Shown piece by piece: positions 8,544 to 16,766 of a stretch of DNA of 51,321 nucleotides. Within the stretch, counting starts at the first letter, position 1. The number at the start of each line of letters is the position of its first letter. Where the stretch lies: positions 1-51,321 of the forward strand of contig RDOB01000011.1 in assembly GCA_011364965.1 (NCBI GenBank). Direction: 5' to 3'. The notes below the pieces were generated by a model, which searched no databases, had not been told where the DNA came from, and was given only the letters and a program-made list of their open reading frames with translations. The position numbers and the translations under genes were made by a program. Source of the DNA: Candidatus Heimdallarchaeota archaeon. GTDB taxonomy: Archaea > Asgardarchaeota > Heimdallarchaeia > Hodarchaeales > Hodarchaeaceae.

Positions 8544-9770
8544 TTAAGATCGCATTCCACTTTTTTGATTGCATATAAAATTCTCTAGAAATATGAAACA
8601 TTCTTCAATCAAAGAATTCCAAAGAGGGACTTCCCGATTCAGATTTGAATTTTTAAGGCCATATTTCTGTACAAGAATCTCTGCTAGTTGTAATGTTGAT
8701 TCACTAGAGGGAATCGAATCTTTAATTCCATCTGGGCCAACCCAATCCTCAATATTTGTTGTGTGTGTGAGATTTTGAAGCTCATGCGCGGCTTCAAGAA
8801 AACGCGTATCATATTCTAAGTTAACAGTTTGATTTAAGAAGGCAGCGGTCTTCTCAATATCAGCGATAATAGATTCATTGAAATCGATACTATAATCAAT
8901 TCTTATATAGAGATCCTCAAAAGCGGAGGCGGACACTTCGCTCCCTACTTCTTCCGAACTCGCTGCAGCAATTGTTGCAGCCTCTGTTCTTTGATTTTGA
9001 ATCATCTCCATTTTATCAAGATGTGCCGCGAGAAAAGCAACAATTTGCGCTGGATGTTCATAAGCAAAGCTTTTCGTGGTATGAATTGAAACAGGCACTA
9101 AAGCAATATCCCCATAAGATCTTAGAATTTTTCCAAGACCCTGGTCAACTGCGATCGCTGGAGTTGGTTCCCAATATGTAAAAGCGTCTATTTGTCCAGC
9201 TTGGAAAGCAACTAAAATTTCTTCGGCTTTCAAGGATTGCCATTCAAAATCATCAAAAGATAGGTTTAAATTATCTGGATCTTCAGAAAAATACATTTGC
9301 ATAATAGTATGAGCACCTGTCCCTTCTCGGTATCCTATTAGCTTTCCTTGAGCCTTGGTTAATTCAGTCCATGATGTGATTGAAGAATCAGCGGGGATCA
9401 CCGTAGAGTAACGATCGCCTCGTTGGACAGTACCAATGATCAGGGGTTCTATTGTTTCACTTTCCTCTGCATTATGAAAAAGCTCAATAGTTTTCGTATC
9501 AGAGCCCACATTTATTTCAATTTCCCCAGAAAGCAAAGCTTCATTATTTTCTGTCCCTGATGAGAAAAGAGTGTGTTTTACTTTGAGATCATATGTATCC
9601 CAGAACTCTGGTTTTCCTTTAAGAAGGAACTCGCAGGGGTAATACTGCCCACCATAATTTATATCAATTGGTTCACTTGGAGGATTAAAAATCATAAACC
9701 CAAATAGCCCGACATTGGCTATGGTAATGATTCCTATGATAAATGCTCCAATGATAAATCTTTGTTCCAT
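8544..9770 (-). CDS. ABC transporter substrate-binding protein, SsuA/NMT1-like
   Basis: A 408-residue extracytoplasmic binding protein. One hydrophobic segment at residues about 7-30 serves as signal/anchor. The body has the two-lobe NMT1/SsuA pattern: LLSGEIEINVGSDTKT in lobe 1, then the hinge region LIGYREGTGAH and AFQAGQIDAFTYWEPTP, a classic SsuA/TauA element. No lipobox cysteine follows the hydrophobic segment, so it is probably membrane-anchored. It lies upstream of the permeases and ATPase, with a T-rich tract and a fresh promoter between them, so the binding protein may be made separately from the membrane parts. The ligand (sulfonate, nitrate, a thiamin precursor or other) cannot be decided. 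Confidence 0.82.
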   Translation of the reverse strand: MEQRFIIGAFIIGIITIANVGLFGFMIFNPPSEPIDINYGGQYYPCEFLLKGKPEFWDTYDLKVKHTLFSSGTENNEALLSGEIEINVGSDTKTIELFHNAEESETIEPLIIGTVQRGDRYSTVIPADSSITSWTELTKAQGKLIGYREGTGAHTIMQMYFSEDPDNLNLSFDDFEWQSLKAEEILVAFQAGQIDAFTYWEPTPAIAVDQGLGKILRSYGDIALVPVSIHTTKSFAYEHPAQIVAFLAAHLDKMEMIQNQRTEAATIAAASSEEVGSEVSASAFEDLYIRIDYSIDFNESIIADIEKTAAFLNQTVNLEYDTRFLEAAHELQNLTHTTNIEDWVGPDGIKDSIPSSESTLQLAEILVQKYGLKNSNLNREVPLWNSLIEECFIFLENFICNQKSGMRS

Positions 9771-9800
9771 GATGAATCACAGATCAAACTAATCCGTGAA

Positions 9801-9811
9801 CATAAATAAGC
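9801..9811 (-). promoter_or_regulatory. Putative TATA box for the binding-protein gene
   Basis: The minus strand reads GCTTATTTATG about 31-41 bp before the ATG at 9770. A start site 22-28 bp downstream would give a nearly leaderless mRNA, which fits the absence of a Shine-Dalgarno sequence there. Confidence 0.35.
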
Positions 9812-9903
9812 TTTACCATAAGTGGGTAATGAATAACCTTATATGGCAAAACCAAACCATTAACCTGTCCTATTAGATAACCTTCTTGAAAAAAATTAGA
9901 CTT

Positions 9904-9925
9904 ATACGACTAAAAAGTATCGTAT
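9904..9925. repeat. 6-bp inverted repeat, ATACGA-N10-TCGTAT
   Basis: Perfect arms ATACGA (9904-9909) and TCGTAT (9920-9925) flank a 10-nt A-rich centre, just after the stop of the HTH regulator gene and about 135 bp upstream of the binding-protein ATG. It could be a hairpin at the 3' end of the regulator mRNA or an operator. Both are inferences. Confidence 0.4.
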
Positions 9926-9936
9926 CTGAGAAATTA

Positions 9937-10485
9937 TCATGATTTTACTTTTTTAACTGCTTCCTTAAGTGCCTTATTCAATTGTTCTCGATTAAACTGT
10001 AATCCAATGACGGGAATTCTCACAACACGACTTAATGTATTTGCTGCAATAGGTCCACAAATTATTGCAATACATCCATCATTTTGCGCGCTAATACCTT
10101 GAATTATTTCTTCCTCAATGGTAGCAGCAGGATATTCAGCAACTGAAAAAGCACCCTCATCAATTGATATTACTGATTCGATTTCCTGCAATGCATGTCT
10201 AGCAGTAATAACTCCGATAGCTGGGAATTCGAGTGTTTTTGTCTCAAATCTTTTCAAAGTATTAATAAGCTTATTTAAGGTTGAAACACGAATATCAAAG
10301 AATTTAGAGGATGATATTTTGTATAAAGTCCCTTCTGGAATGTCAGATTGTTCCGAAAACTCCTTTAAGGAAATATTATATTGATCCATTACTTCTTTGA
10401 GTAATTTATCTTGTTCTTTTGGCTGGTGAACATAATCGAGAAGAAATTTCTCCCAAAATGGTCTGGAAGTAAGTGGTTTTTCCAT
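9937..10485 (-). CDS. HTH transcriptional regulator with C-terminal ligand-like domain
   Basis: A 182-residue protein. Residues about 33-75 form an XRE-like helix-turn-helix (ISLKEFSEQSDIPEGTLYKI). The C-terminal about 100 residues begin FPAIGVITARHAL, pass through CIAIICGPIAANTL and IPVIGLQFN, and end in a long helix. That layout resembles small effector domains of the PrpR-N type and archaeal HTH regulators of the COG1709 kind. This is a recollection of pattern, not a search result. It stands immediately upstream of the ABC importer genes on the same strand, so control of that importer is likely. It follows a glycosyltransferase gene by 83 bp. Confidence 0.65.
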   Translation of the reverse strand: MEKPLTSRPFWEKFLLDYVHQPKEQDKLLKEVMDQYNISLKEFSEQSDIPEGTLYKISSSKFFDIRVSTLNKLINTLKRFETKTLEFPAIGVITARHALQEIESVISIDEGAFSVAEYPAATIEEEIIQGISAQNDGCIAIICGPIAANTLSRVVRIPVIGLQFNREQLNKALKEAVKKVKS

Positions 10486-10568
10486 TGAATTTACTCATCC
10501 TGATATTATTTCAAACAAAACTACAAGCTTTATTACTAGAAAGAAGATATATCACCATTAATTACTTA

Positions 10569-11432
10569 TTAAAGCATATTTTCTATAATTGCTATAATTT
10601 TTTCTGGAATTTGTATTAATTGGAATTTTCTCATAAATTCACGATTTTTCCTTTGTGAGTCAGTCAATGTTTCTGGAGGAGAGGAACATAAGTATCCAGC
10701 TATGAACCTTACTAAAGCTTTAATGCCATATCGCTGTAAAATAGATAACCTGATAGCACGCATACCAGCTATAACAGGATGATAGCGCATTGCGCGAGCA
10801 GCTCTTCCCCAATTAACAAAATCAATTGTCCCTTGAGCTTTCCTTAGAGAACCATATCGTATTTTGGCAAAATGCCTTACTTTTAACCCTATTCTCCTAC
10901 ATTGATTGAGGCAATCGTCTTCCCATCCATAGATCACTGGATATCTCTCGCCATAGTATTTCCAAAATCTGTAATCTATCATTCGTCCAGCTCCTCGTGC
11001 ATGCATAGGATTGGTAACCATAAGTATATTCTGTCCTGATGCTATTGCTAGAGATGAATCCTTACTGAATTCAACCAATAATTTTTCTATAAAGCGTTTT
11101 TCAAGTATAATGTCGGCTCCTAGAATGAGTAAATAGTCATACTCAAAAGTTGAACAGATTTGAAAGCCTTTATTAAACGTTTCAGCTAATAAAGGAGTAC
11201 CAACAACGCTTTTCCCGCTTTTTCTTTCTGGACGGGTCTTTATAATCAGTTCATAATTCCTAGACTTATAATTTTTTAATATTTCGACAGTATTATCTTT
11301 TGATCCGTCATCAACTATGATAACCTTTTTTGGAGGAATTGTTTGGAAATCCAAAGCATTTAATGTTGATGTAATAGTTTTTTCTTCATTCCTAGCAGGT
11401 ATAACAACAAGTACTTCTTTAGAATAATCCAA
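10569..11432 (-). CDS. Glycosyltransferase family 2
   Basis: A 287-residue GT-A transferase. The N-terminus has VVIPARNEEKTI and VIIVDDGSKDNT (nucleotide-binding), followed by LILGADIILE, in which the Asp serves as the metal-binding aspartate of the usual DxD region. No membrane segment is obvious, unlike many dolichol-phosphate sugar synthases. The apparent start is TTG at 11430-11432 with no strong Shine-Dalgarno sequence. It probably adds a sugar to a lipid-linked glycan. It is divergent from a second GT2 gene across a 260-bp gap. Confidence 0.82.
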   Translation of the reverse strand: MDYSKEVLVVIPARNEEKTITSTLNALDFQTIPPKKVIIVDDGSKDNTVEILKNYKSRNYELIIKTRPERKSGKSVVGTPLLAETFNKGFQICSTFEYDYLLILGADIILEKRFIEKLLVEFSKDSSLAIASGQNILMVTNPMHARGAGRMIDYRFWKYYGERYPVIYGWEDDCLNQCRRIGLKVRHFAKIRYGSLRKAQGTIDFVNWGRAARAMRYHPVIAGMRAIRLSILQRYGIKALVRFIAGYLCSSPPETLTDSQRKNREFMRKFQLIQIPEKIIAIIENML

Positions 11433-11441
11433 ATTGTCACT

Positions 11442-11458
11442 AACCTCATAATATATAG
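11442..11458 (-). promoter_or_regulatory. Putative TATA box in the divergent GT2 intergenic region
   Basis: The minus strand reads TGCTATATATTATGAGG just upstream of the TTG start at 11432. The closeness would demand a leaderless or nearly leaderless transcript, so either the start or the promoter assignment may be off. Confidence 0.3.
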
Positions 11459-11692
11459 CAGTAAATATTTTGGGTTGCGAAGTTCACTCTGATTTGCATT
11501 TGATTAACCTATTCTGTTATATTTCGTTCTATGATAGGATAATTTTACAGAAGTTAATTGCTGAAGATTTAACTTTTGATTCTTTCTCAAGTTTAATTGA
11601 TCTTCCATGATTAAGAATGCTATTTAAGATTCCTTTTACAACTCCAACCCTAAAATAATTTAAGCAAAAATAAAATTTGAGCCTTGAGTCAA

Positions 11693-12535
11693 ATGGCTGA
11701 ACTGTGTGTTATAATAAAGATATACAATGAATACGTAATGTTAGAGGAATGTATACAATCATTAAAAAGACAAACATTAAAACCAAGGAAAATCATCATT
11801 GTTGATGATGGATCTCCAGATGAAAGGGTGAGTCAAGAAATATTAAGATTATCAAACGCTTATCCAAATCTTAATATAGAATTGATCAAGTTAAGTCTTA
11901 AAAATAAACCCAATCTTGATACTGTGGGGAGAACATGGAAGGCTGCGTATCTTCATATTCAAGAAGAAAATAAATTTGACTATTTTTGTATGTTGGATGC
12001 CGACACACGAGTTTCAGAGGTATATTATGAACAAATAGTTGAAGAATTAGAAAAAAATCCCGAGATTGCTTGTGCCTCTGGTGCTATAAAGATTAAAACT
12101 CAATTAAGAGAATATATCGAAGAAATTAATATTGGGGCAAAGGTTGGACGAAAGGATGCAAGAGGATCAGGGAAAGTAATTCGAATGAGTTTTCTGAAAG
12201 AAATTAACACAAAGGATTTCCCTGAGGTCGATTGGGATACTTGGATTAACACAAAAGCCAAAGTAAGAGGTTATAAAAGCCCTCAAATTGAAAATGTATT
12301 TATGTACCAAGAACGACCTACCACCCGAGTTGCAGGGAAAAATCATTTTCGAAATGGTAGGCTAAGTTACCATTTTGGGTATAATCCTTTACTTCTTTTG
12401 GCAAAGATGATTTTCTCAAAGAAGGGAGCAATAACTATCCTGAAAGGATATCTTGATGCTAGAAAGAAAAAGTGGCGTCTTGGGGATGAAGAAGTCCGTA
12501 GATATTTTGGATGGAGATTTTTCACGCACTTCTAG
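11693..12535 (+). CDS. Glycosyltransferase family 2
   Basis: A 280-residue GT-A transferase with CVIIKIYNEYVMLEEC and KIIIVDDGSPDE at the N-terminus and FCMLDADTRVSE as the DxD region. The ATG at 11693 is preferred to the in-frame TTG at 11684. The protein is basic towards the C-terminus and lacks a clear membrane helix. It is only distantly like the divergent GT2 gene, sharing the family motifs. It converges on a YbhN-like gene with an 18-bp gap. Confidence 0.8.
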   Translation: MAELCVIIKIYNEYVMLEECIQSLKRQTLKPRKIIIVDDGSPDERVSQEILRLSNAYPNLNIELIKLSLKNKPNLDTVGRTWKAAYLHIQEENKFDYFCMLDADTRVSEVYYEQIVEELEKNPEIACASGAIKIKTQLREYIEEINIGAKVGRKDARGSGKVIRMSFLKEINTKDFPEVDWDTWINTKAKVRGYKSPQIENVFMYQERPTTRVAGKNHFRNGRLSYHFGYNPLLLLAKMIFSKKGAITILKGYLDARKKKWRLGDEEVRRYFGWRFFTHF

Positions 12536-12553
12536 CTGAAGCTACTGATCAAG

Positions 12554-13552
12554 TTATTCAGTTTTTGAAGTATCTGCAGATTTCACCGTTTTGGTTAACC
12601 AAAGGAGAAAAATTGTCCCTAGTGCAACACCAAACCAAAGTGTTGTCAATCTTATAAGGATAATCAATGCTCCTGCAAGTGCGATGTTGATAGCTAGAAT
12701 TGTTGCTAGAAAAATTTCCATGCTCCCTTCTACTACCCCTAAACCTCCTGGTAAGAAAGAAATGGCCCCCAATAATGAAGAAATTGTGTAAATAAAAATC
12801 GCTGCTTCCAAAGATATTGTTATTCCCAAATTATGGGCTATAATGTAGAATCCTAGACCTTCGCAAGCCCAACCAATAGTACCGAGAATTAACGCCCCTA
12901 AAAAGATTGAAAATCGAAAAGTGACAACAACATCAGATCGAAAATTATCAACTTTTGATCCTATTTTTACAAATGGTTTCAGGAAAAAAATTCTTCTAAA
13001 AAAGTTGTATAAGGGATCAAACAAGAAAATTAGAACTCCAAAAACAATCCCAATAAGAATTATTACCAAAATTAGGAAATAATCCATTGAATTGTTTGAA
13101 CCGAGAACCAATACCCCGAATAAAGCCAATAATACAACTGCAAGTAAATCAATCAATCTTTCTGAAAATGTTGACGCTAATCCCTTTGAAAGACCGACTT
13201 CACTTGTTTCTTTTAGTAAAAATGCACGTATTGCTTCTCCAACCTTTCCAGGGGTTATCGCAAGGCTAAGCCCTGCAATGAATATCTGAAAATTCATTTT
13301 AAGTGGGATTTTAAGTTGCAAACTTCTTGTGAATAATTCCCACTTTAGAAACCTAAAGATATAGTTAACAAAGCTGAGAAACATTGCTAGAATAAGAATA
13401 AGTGGATTGATTCTAAAGATGTTTTTAATTAATTCCTCCCATCCACTTAAGATAGTAATTACTAGATATACTATAACTGCAAGACCTAGTCCAATTACAA
13501 ACGATCTGAAAGAAATTAAGTTTGTCAATGTTCTTGAATTGCTGGATTCCAT
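12554..13552 (-). CDS. YbhN/LPG-synthase-TM (UPF0104) family membrane protein
   Basis: A 332-residue protein with about eight membrane segments. The family element SFSYG/TPGKVGEAIRAFLL-like sequence appears as AITPGKVGEAIRAFLLKE, and the later SFLPGGLGVVEGSM is the second hallmark. Members are flippase-like or lipid-linked sugar-handling proteins, for example archaeal AglD-associated domains. The ATG at 13552 is preferred to the TTG at 13564. Among glycosyltransferase genes, a role in moving a lipid-linked sugar is a fair inference. Confidence 0.8.
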   Translation of the reverse strand: MESSNSRTLTNLISFRSFVIGLGLAVIVYLVITILSGWEELIKNIFRINPLILILAMFLSFVNYIFRFLKWELFTRSLQLKIPLKMNFQIFIAGLSLAITPGKVGEAIRAFLLKETSEVGLSKGLASTFSERLIDLLAVVLLALFGVLVLGSNNSMDYFLILVIILIGIVFGVLIFLFDPLYNFFRRIFFLKPFVKIGSKVDNFRSDVVVTFRFSIFLGALILGTIGWACEGLGFYIIAHNLGITISLEAAIFIYTISSLLGAISFLPGGLGVVEGSMEIFLATILAINIALAGALIILIRLTTLWFGVALGTIFLLWLTKTVKSADTSKTE

Positions 13553-13656
13553 TGATTCAACCAATTTAATTATCCCTTTTATTAAATAATCTTAATTTAC
13601 GCAATCCTACAGAATAGTAAAAACTTTCTTCAATTTATGAGTGAATTAGCTTTTGA

Positions 13657-14028
13657 ATGAATATGTCCCGAGAAGTTTCTTGTCTGGAATGTGGAAAGGT
13701 CTTTCTAAGAGATCAGATGATTAAAGGTACAAAGACTAATGAATACGGAGACCAAGAAGTAACAGGTTATATTTGTAAGCCATGTTATCAGAAAAGGATT
13801 GAAAAAAGGAGTAAAATACTCCTATTTGGTGCTCTATCCTTTTGTATATTGGGAATCATTTTATTCTTGACTATTCCTTTCTATTATTTCACTGCAGAAA
13901 TTATTTTGGAGGTAGAATTTCGAATGGTTGTCGAATCTTTTTCATTATGGGGTTTAATCCTAGAAGTTTTCGGTGTTGGACTGTATATCGTTCGGTATTA
14001 TGAATTAAGACGTCTTCCAACCTCTTAA
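13657..14028 (+). CDS. Small zinc-ribbon protein with two membrane helices
   Basis: A 123-residue protein. An N-terminal CxxC pair (CLECGK near residue 9 and CKPC near residue 40) should bind one zinc. Two hydrophobic helices follow (about 52-75 and about 90-112), and the tail is short and basic. I do not recognise the family. Its 3' end overlaps the convergent mannose-1-phosphate guanylyltransferase gene by 4 bp. Another possible ATG lies two codons downstream (13663). Confidence 0.6.
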   Translation: MNMSREVSCLECGKVFLRDQMIKGTKTNEYGDQEVTGYICKPCYQKRIEKRSKILLFGALSFCILGIILFLTIPFYYFTAEIILEVEFRMVVESFSLWGLILEVFGVGLYIVRYYELRRLPTS

Positions 14029-15077
14029 AAAAGGAGTAATTTTTTCAATGTTCTATGATCGCCAAGTTCAGTAATAAGTGCTTTTATTTCTTCAGCACGA
14101 TCTTTAGAACACACAAAAACGCAATCATTCATATTTACGATTACCATATCCGATACCCCGAATGTAACGACAGGTTTTTCCCCAAAAATAATAGAATTTT
14201 GGGTTTCTAAGCCCAAAAACTCTCCCTGAACAATATTTCCATCTGGATCTCGAGGCAAAATTCGATCAAGAGACGACCAAGTTCCAATATCATCCCATAA
14301 AAATTCCCCTTTTACAACAGCTAGGTCAGAGGTTTTCTCCATCACTCCATAATCAATGGAAATTTTCGGTAATGGCCCAAATTCATTAAAAGCAACCTGC
14401 TGGTCATACTTACTATCTATAATCTTTGTGATGGATTTAAATAGGATTGGCATGTATTTTTTAATATTAGTCAAAATTACGGAAGGTTTCGCTATAAACA
14501 TACCTGAATTCCATAAATAACCTCTTTTAATGTACTGTTTAGCAAGTGGTTCATCTGGTTTTTCGGTAAATTTCTTTACTTTATATGCTGCAACATGTGT
14601 TCCTAAGATTTCCTCACCTAGTTCAATGTACCCGAACCTGGTTTCAATACGAGTCGGTTTTATTCCTATTAAAGTTATTTTTCCTTTCAGAGCTAGTTCT
14701 ATTGCTGATTTTATTACCTCTAAAAAAAATGATGTGTCAGGTATGAAATAATCTGCGCCCATGAACACAGTTGGTTCATCTATACCTTTATAATTTAAAT
14801 ATCCGCAAACATACGCCATTCCAGCAGCAGAATCCCGACCTAATGGTTCTGCAATGATATTTGCATCTGGGAGTTGGTTCCTAATTATTGATTCCAAATC
14901 TTTGAACGTAGAAACAAGAATGTTTTTTTGGCCTGTAATTTTTAATGCTCTCTCATAGCTAACTTGGATTAAAGATTTTTTGCCATTTAATGCAATACAT
15001 TGCTTTGGAAGATTTTTTCGTGACTTGGGCCATAATCTCTCGCCTCCTCCACCTGCTAGAATGGCTACATGTACCAT
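14025..15077 (-). CDS. manC: Mannose-1-phosphate guanylyltransferase (ManC/CpsB-type nucleotidyltransferase domain)
   Basis: Makes GDP-mannose from mannose-1-phosphate and GTP for glycan assembly. The N-terminal signature is AILAGGGGERLWPKSRK, then LPKQC. Later elements are GADYF, the sugar-binding ETRFGYIELG, KKFTEKPD, WNSGMFI and VVKGEFLWDDIGTWSSL. At 350 residues it is the single-domain form without the C-terminal phosphomannose isomerase cupin. It sits 39 bp downstream of the receiver-domain gene on the same strand, possibly cotranscribed. Confidence 0.9.
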   Translation of the reverse strand: MVHVAILAGGGGERLWPKSRKNLPKQCIALNGKKSLIQVSYERALKITGQKNILVSTFKDLESIIRNQLPDANIIAEPLGRDSAAGMAYVCGYLNYKGIDEPTVFMGADYFIPDTSFFLEVIKSAIELALKGKITLIGIKPTRIETRFGYIELGEEILGTHVAAYKVKKFTEKPDEPLAKQYIKRGYLWNSGMFIAKPSVILTNIKKYMPILFKSITKIIDSKYDQQVAFNEFGPLPKISIDYGVMEKTSDLAVVKGEFLWDDIGTWSSLDRILPRDPDGNIVQGEFLGLETQNSIIFGEKPVVTFGVSDMVIVNMNDCVFVCSKDRAEEIKALITELGDHRTLKKLLLF

Positions 15078-15116
15078 TATGTCTTTATCTCCTGAAGAAT
15101 TACTTGGGGTGTTATC

Positions 15117-15491
15117 CTATTTGATATGTTTGTAAATTAAACGTATAAGATTTTTTGAACTAAATGGCTTAGTTATATATTCAATTGCACCTGCATTCAA
15201 ACCCTCTTTGATATCCTGATCGAGAACTTTAGCTGAAAAGATAATGATAGGTATATCTCGATATCTTGTATCACTTTTTAGTAGATGGCATATATCCAGA
15301 CCAGATAAACCCCCTGGCATTTTAACATCTAATAGAATCAGATCTGGATTTTCTGTTATTAATTCAAGGGCTTCATTTCCGTTTAAAGCTTTAAGAACTT
15401 GAAATTTTTCATGTGCTAGTATTGCTTGAATCAACTCTAGGGTATCTGCTTCATCATCAACTACTAGAATTTTTTTCAGAGGTTCTGACAT
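15117..15491 (-). CDS. Stand-alone response-regulator receiver domain (CheY-like)
   Basis: A 124-residue single-domain receiver. The acidic pair is D12/D13 (VVDDE), the phospho-acceptor D55 (LILLDVKMPG), the switch residue S86 (IIIFSAK) and the conserved lysine K108 (YITKPF). No output domain is attached, so it must signal by protein contact. No histidine kinase gene is in the window, so its partner is unknown. Confidence 0.9.
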   Translation of the reverse strand: MSEPLKKILVVDDEADTLELIQAILAHEKFQVLKALNGNEALELITENPDLILLDVKMPGGLSGLDICHLLKSDTRYRDIPIIIFSAKVLDQDIKEGLNAGAIEYITKPFSSKNLIRLIYKHIK

Positions 15492-15639
15492 TTCCTAGCA
15501 CTTATTTGCAAATTTTAAAAGTCCTTGTGGTTTTAAACCTCAAGCACTCCCAAATTTAAATCGTTTTTCAATAGTTTTCATTAATTAATACCATTTTCGA
15601 AAGAATCATTCTATCTGAATTTATCATGACTGAAGCAAA

Positions 15640-16719
15640 TCAGTCATAGAGGGTTTTTCGTTCGCGATAGGGACGATTCATCTGCTTAATATATGACTGC
15701 AGCATTTCTGGAGTTTGATATTCTCCAAATTTTCCACCTGCGGATCGAGTTATGTTTTCTGCAAATAAAGTTCCTCCAAAATCATTACAACCGGCATGTA
15801 AAGTTGCTTGACATAACGGAATCCCAAGTTTAACCCATGAAGTCTGTATATTATGAAATAACGCTCCTAGATACAATCTTGCCACTGAATAAAACTTTAA
15901 ATAATCTAAAGTATGGAGAGAGAGTAACTCATCTTGATATTGTACTTTTAAATTGGTTTTTTTAGCAATAAAGGGTAAAGGAATAAATTCAGAAAATCCA
16001 TTAGTGTTTTCTTGTATCTCCTTTAATAACGATAAATGCGTAATCCAATGGTGCCAATTTTCAATATGCCCAAAAAGGATCGTTGCTGTCGTAGGAATGG
16101 AGCTTTGATGAGCTATTTCTATTATTTCTCTCCATTCCGATGTGGATAATTTATTGGGGCATATTTTTTTTCTAATCTTATCATCCAGAATCTCAGCAGC
16201 GGTTCCAGGCATTGAATTAAGCCCAAATTTCTTAAACTCATGGAGAACATCATCAATATCTAATTTCGCCGATTGAGCAGCGTTTAATATTTCTTGGGGA
16301 GAGAATGCATGAATATGGAGGTGGGGAGCTACTTTCCGTAAATTCGTCAAAATTTCTGAATAAATTTCGAAATTAAGTGAGGGGTGAATTCCTCCTTGAA
16401 CACAAACTTCTGTTATCTGGTATGGAGAAGTTTTCGCTATCATTTCTTTAAAATAATCACTGGAATATCTTAAATAACCATGAGTAGAGTTACTGGGAAC
16501 AGAATAAGCGCAAAATAAACATCTCTTTGTACATACATTAGTGAAATTAATATTCAGGTTCACGACATAAGTTATTTCATCACCCACCTGGCGCTCCCGG
16601 ATTATATCTGCAACATAAGACAGGATATAGATTTCTCGACCTTGAGCTTTATATAAAACCTCTAAATCTTTTGTTTCAGGAAATTCATCGTTTAATGCTT
16701 TTTTAAGAATAATTCGCAG
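15640..16719 (-). CDS. cofH: FO synthase subunit 2 (CofH), start anomalous
   Basis: Radical-SAM enzyme that, with CofG, builds the deazaflavin core (FO) of coenzyme F420 from tyrosine and a pyrimidine intermediate. The [4Fe-4S] motif is C-x3-C-x2-C in NVCTKRCLFCAYS, preceded by ITYVVNLNINFTN. Later elements include HIHAFSPQE, MPGTAAEIL and LPFIAKKTN. The only standard start codon is GTG at 16585-16587, which would give 315 residues and delete the usual N-terminal helices. Family-like sequence (for example LEVLYKAQGREI and SYVADIIRERQVGDE) continues upstream in frame without any ATG, GTG or TTG, up to a TAG at 16777-16779. I set the start at the CTG at 16719 (359 residues) as a compromise. A 1-nt difference at the end of cofG would instead fuse both genes. 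Confidence 0.75.
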   Translation of the reverse strand: MRIILKKALNDEFPETKDLEVLYKAQGREIYILSYVADIIRERQVGDEITYVVNLNINFTNVCTKRCLFCAYSVPSNSTHGYLRYSSDYFKEMIAKTSPYQITEVCVQGGIHPSLNFEIYSEILTNLRKVAPHLHIHAFSPQEILNAAQSAKLDIDDVLHEFKKFGLNSMPGTAAEILDDKIRKKICPNKLSTSEWREIIEIAHQSSIPTTATILFGHIENWHHWITHLSLLKEIQENTNGFSEFIPLPFIAKKTNLKVQYQDELLSLHTLDYLKFYSVARLYLGALFHNIQTSWVKLGIPLCQATLHAGCNDFGGTLFAENITRSAGGKFGEYQTPEMLQSYIKQMNRPYRERKTLYD

Positions 16720-16766
16720 ATCTGATTTAACATTATTAAAAACAGGGAATCCTGAATCTAATTCTT

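Noticed and set aside
16698..16733. ATG at 16731-16733 followed by the A-AAA-AAG slippery heptamer leading into the cofH frame
   Set aside because: A programmed -1 frameshift fits on paper. However, the in-frame sequence upstream of the heptamer already looks like the normal CofH N-terminus, so the coincidence is kept only as an alternative within the junction finding.
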